56,312 bases of DNA from assembly GCF_015594605.1 (NCBI RefSeq), contig NZ_JADNQT010000013.1, forward strand, positions 1 through 56,312, in the 5' to 3' direction. Origin of the DNA: Streptococcus sp. HF-1907 (lineage in GTDB: Bacteria > Bacillota > Bacilli > Lactobacillales > Streptococcaceae). Position 1 is the stretch's first letter. Each line of letters opens with the position of its first letter. The notes beneath the pieces were generated by a model. That model was not told where the DNA came from. It did no database searches and saw only the letters and a list, made by a program, of their open reading frames with translations. Shown here one piece after another: positions 56,107 through 56,312 of the stretch. A program made the position numbers and the translations under genes.

Positions 56107-56162
56107 ACTCAAAATCCAGTGTCCTCACGGACGTGCCGGTTCGACCCCGGCCGCCGGTATAG
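56107..56162 (+). repeat. attR: duplicated 3' end of tRNA-Leu
   Basis: 54 of 56 bases match 51669-51724, beginning ACTCAAAATCCAG and ending CCGGTATAG. It lacks the 5' half of a tRNA and is the right attachment site of the element. Confidence 0.85.
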
Positions 56163-56195
56163 CATTGAGTAAATGCCATTCTAGCAAAAAAGTAG

Positions 56196-56224
56196 TTGAC
56201 AAGTAGTTGATTATTTGCTAGAAT
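56196..56224 (+). promoter_or_regulatory. rRNA operon promoter
   Basis: TTGACA (56196-56201), 17 bp, TAGAAT (56219-56224). The following leader, with GACCTTTGAAAACTGAACAA near 56251, is the typical streptococcal 16S rRNA precursor leader. The 16S gene would begin right of the window. Confidence 0.75.
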
Positions 56225-56312
56225 ATAGAGGTTGTCTCTTGAGAGGCAAAGACCTTTGAAAACTGAACAAGACGAACCAAAAGTGCAGGGGTGAGGTAGT
56301 AAAACTACTTCG

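Noticed and set aside
56107..56162. A second tRNA-Leu gene
   Set aside because: Only the 3' part is present; the preceding bases cannot supply a D arm or 5' acceptor strand.
1..56312. CRISPR array
   Set aside because: No series of regularly spaced identical repeats was seen; the only tandem repeats are within pcsB and the small rpsJ-rplC duplication.

Overview
This is a Streptococcus chromosome segment: low-GC Gram-positive gene content, recO-plsX-acpP next to a purine biosynthesis cluster, the full S10-spc-alpha ribosomal protein operon, a PcsB cell-wall hydrolase, a Sip-like LysM surface protein and the competence genes comR, comS and comX (sigX). The predicted pheromone ends in a double-tryptophan motif (GAGWWNL). 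That points to ComR/ComS type II species (mutans, bovis or pyogenic-like groups) and away from the salivarius group. The species is not determined.

Layout. 1-5.1 kb: transposase scrap, pcsB, prs, aminotransferase, recO. 5.1-7.4 kb: CPBP-family membrane protease, plsX, acpP. 7.4-25.8 kb: purC-L-F-M-N-H, two secreted cell-wall proteins (a zoocin A-like M23 hydrolase and a Sip-like LysM protein), purD-E-K, an AT-rich zinc-ribbon/HEPN-like gene, and purB. 25.9-27.4 kb: comR, a decayed IS30-type element, and the tiny comS gene. 27.4-35.2 kb: DUF1275 membrane protein, ruvB, phosphotyrosine phosphatase, MORN protein, OatA-like acyltransferase, an unrecognised 27-residue peptide gene, thrC and a MATE transporter. 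35.2-49.8 kb: ribosomal protein operon with secY, adk, infA, rpoA. 49.8-51.2 kb: ISL3 transposase remnant and comX. 51.5-56.2 kb: tRNA-His remnant, tRNA-Gln, tRNA-Leu, and an integrated element bounded by a 56-bp repeat of the tRNA-Leu 3' end. The element carries a DUF2971 gene, broken integrase and MobT-like relaxase genes, and an Nmad2-Nmad3-like pair. The right edge holds an rRNA operon promoter and leader.

How the parts fit. The competence circuit is nearly complete here. ComR with the ComS-derived peptide should activate comS and comX through matching palindromes placed 19 bp from the -10 box after a shared TGTCATGTT. A third site with the same geometry lies in front of the CPBP protease gene, inside the recO terminator. 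ComX boxes (TACGAATA) precede the zoocin-like hydrolase, suggesting a competence-induced fratricin, and also point away from comX into a stretch with no clear gene. The tRNA-Leu element looks like a decayed conjugative element that kept putative DNA-modification or defence cargo.
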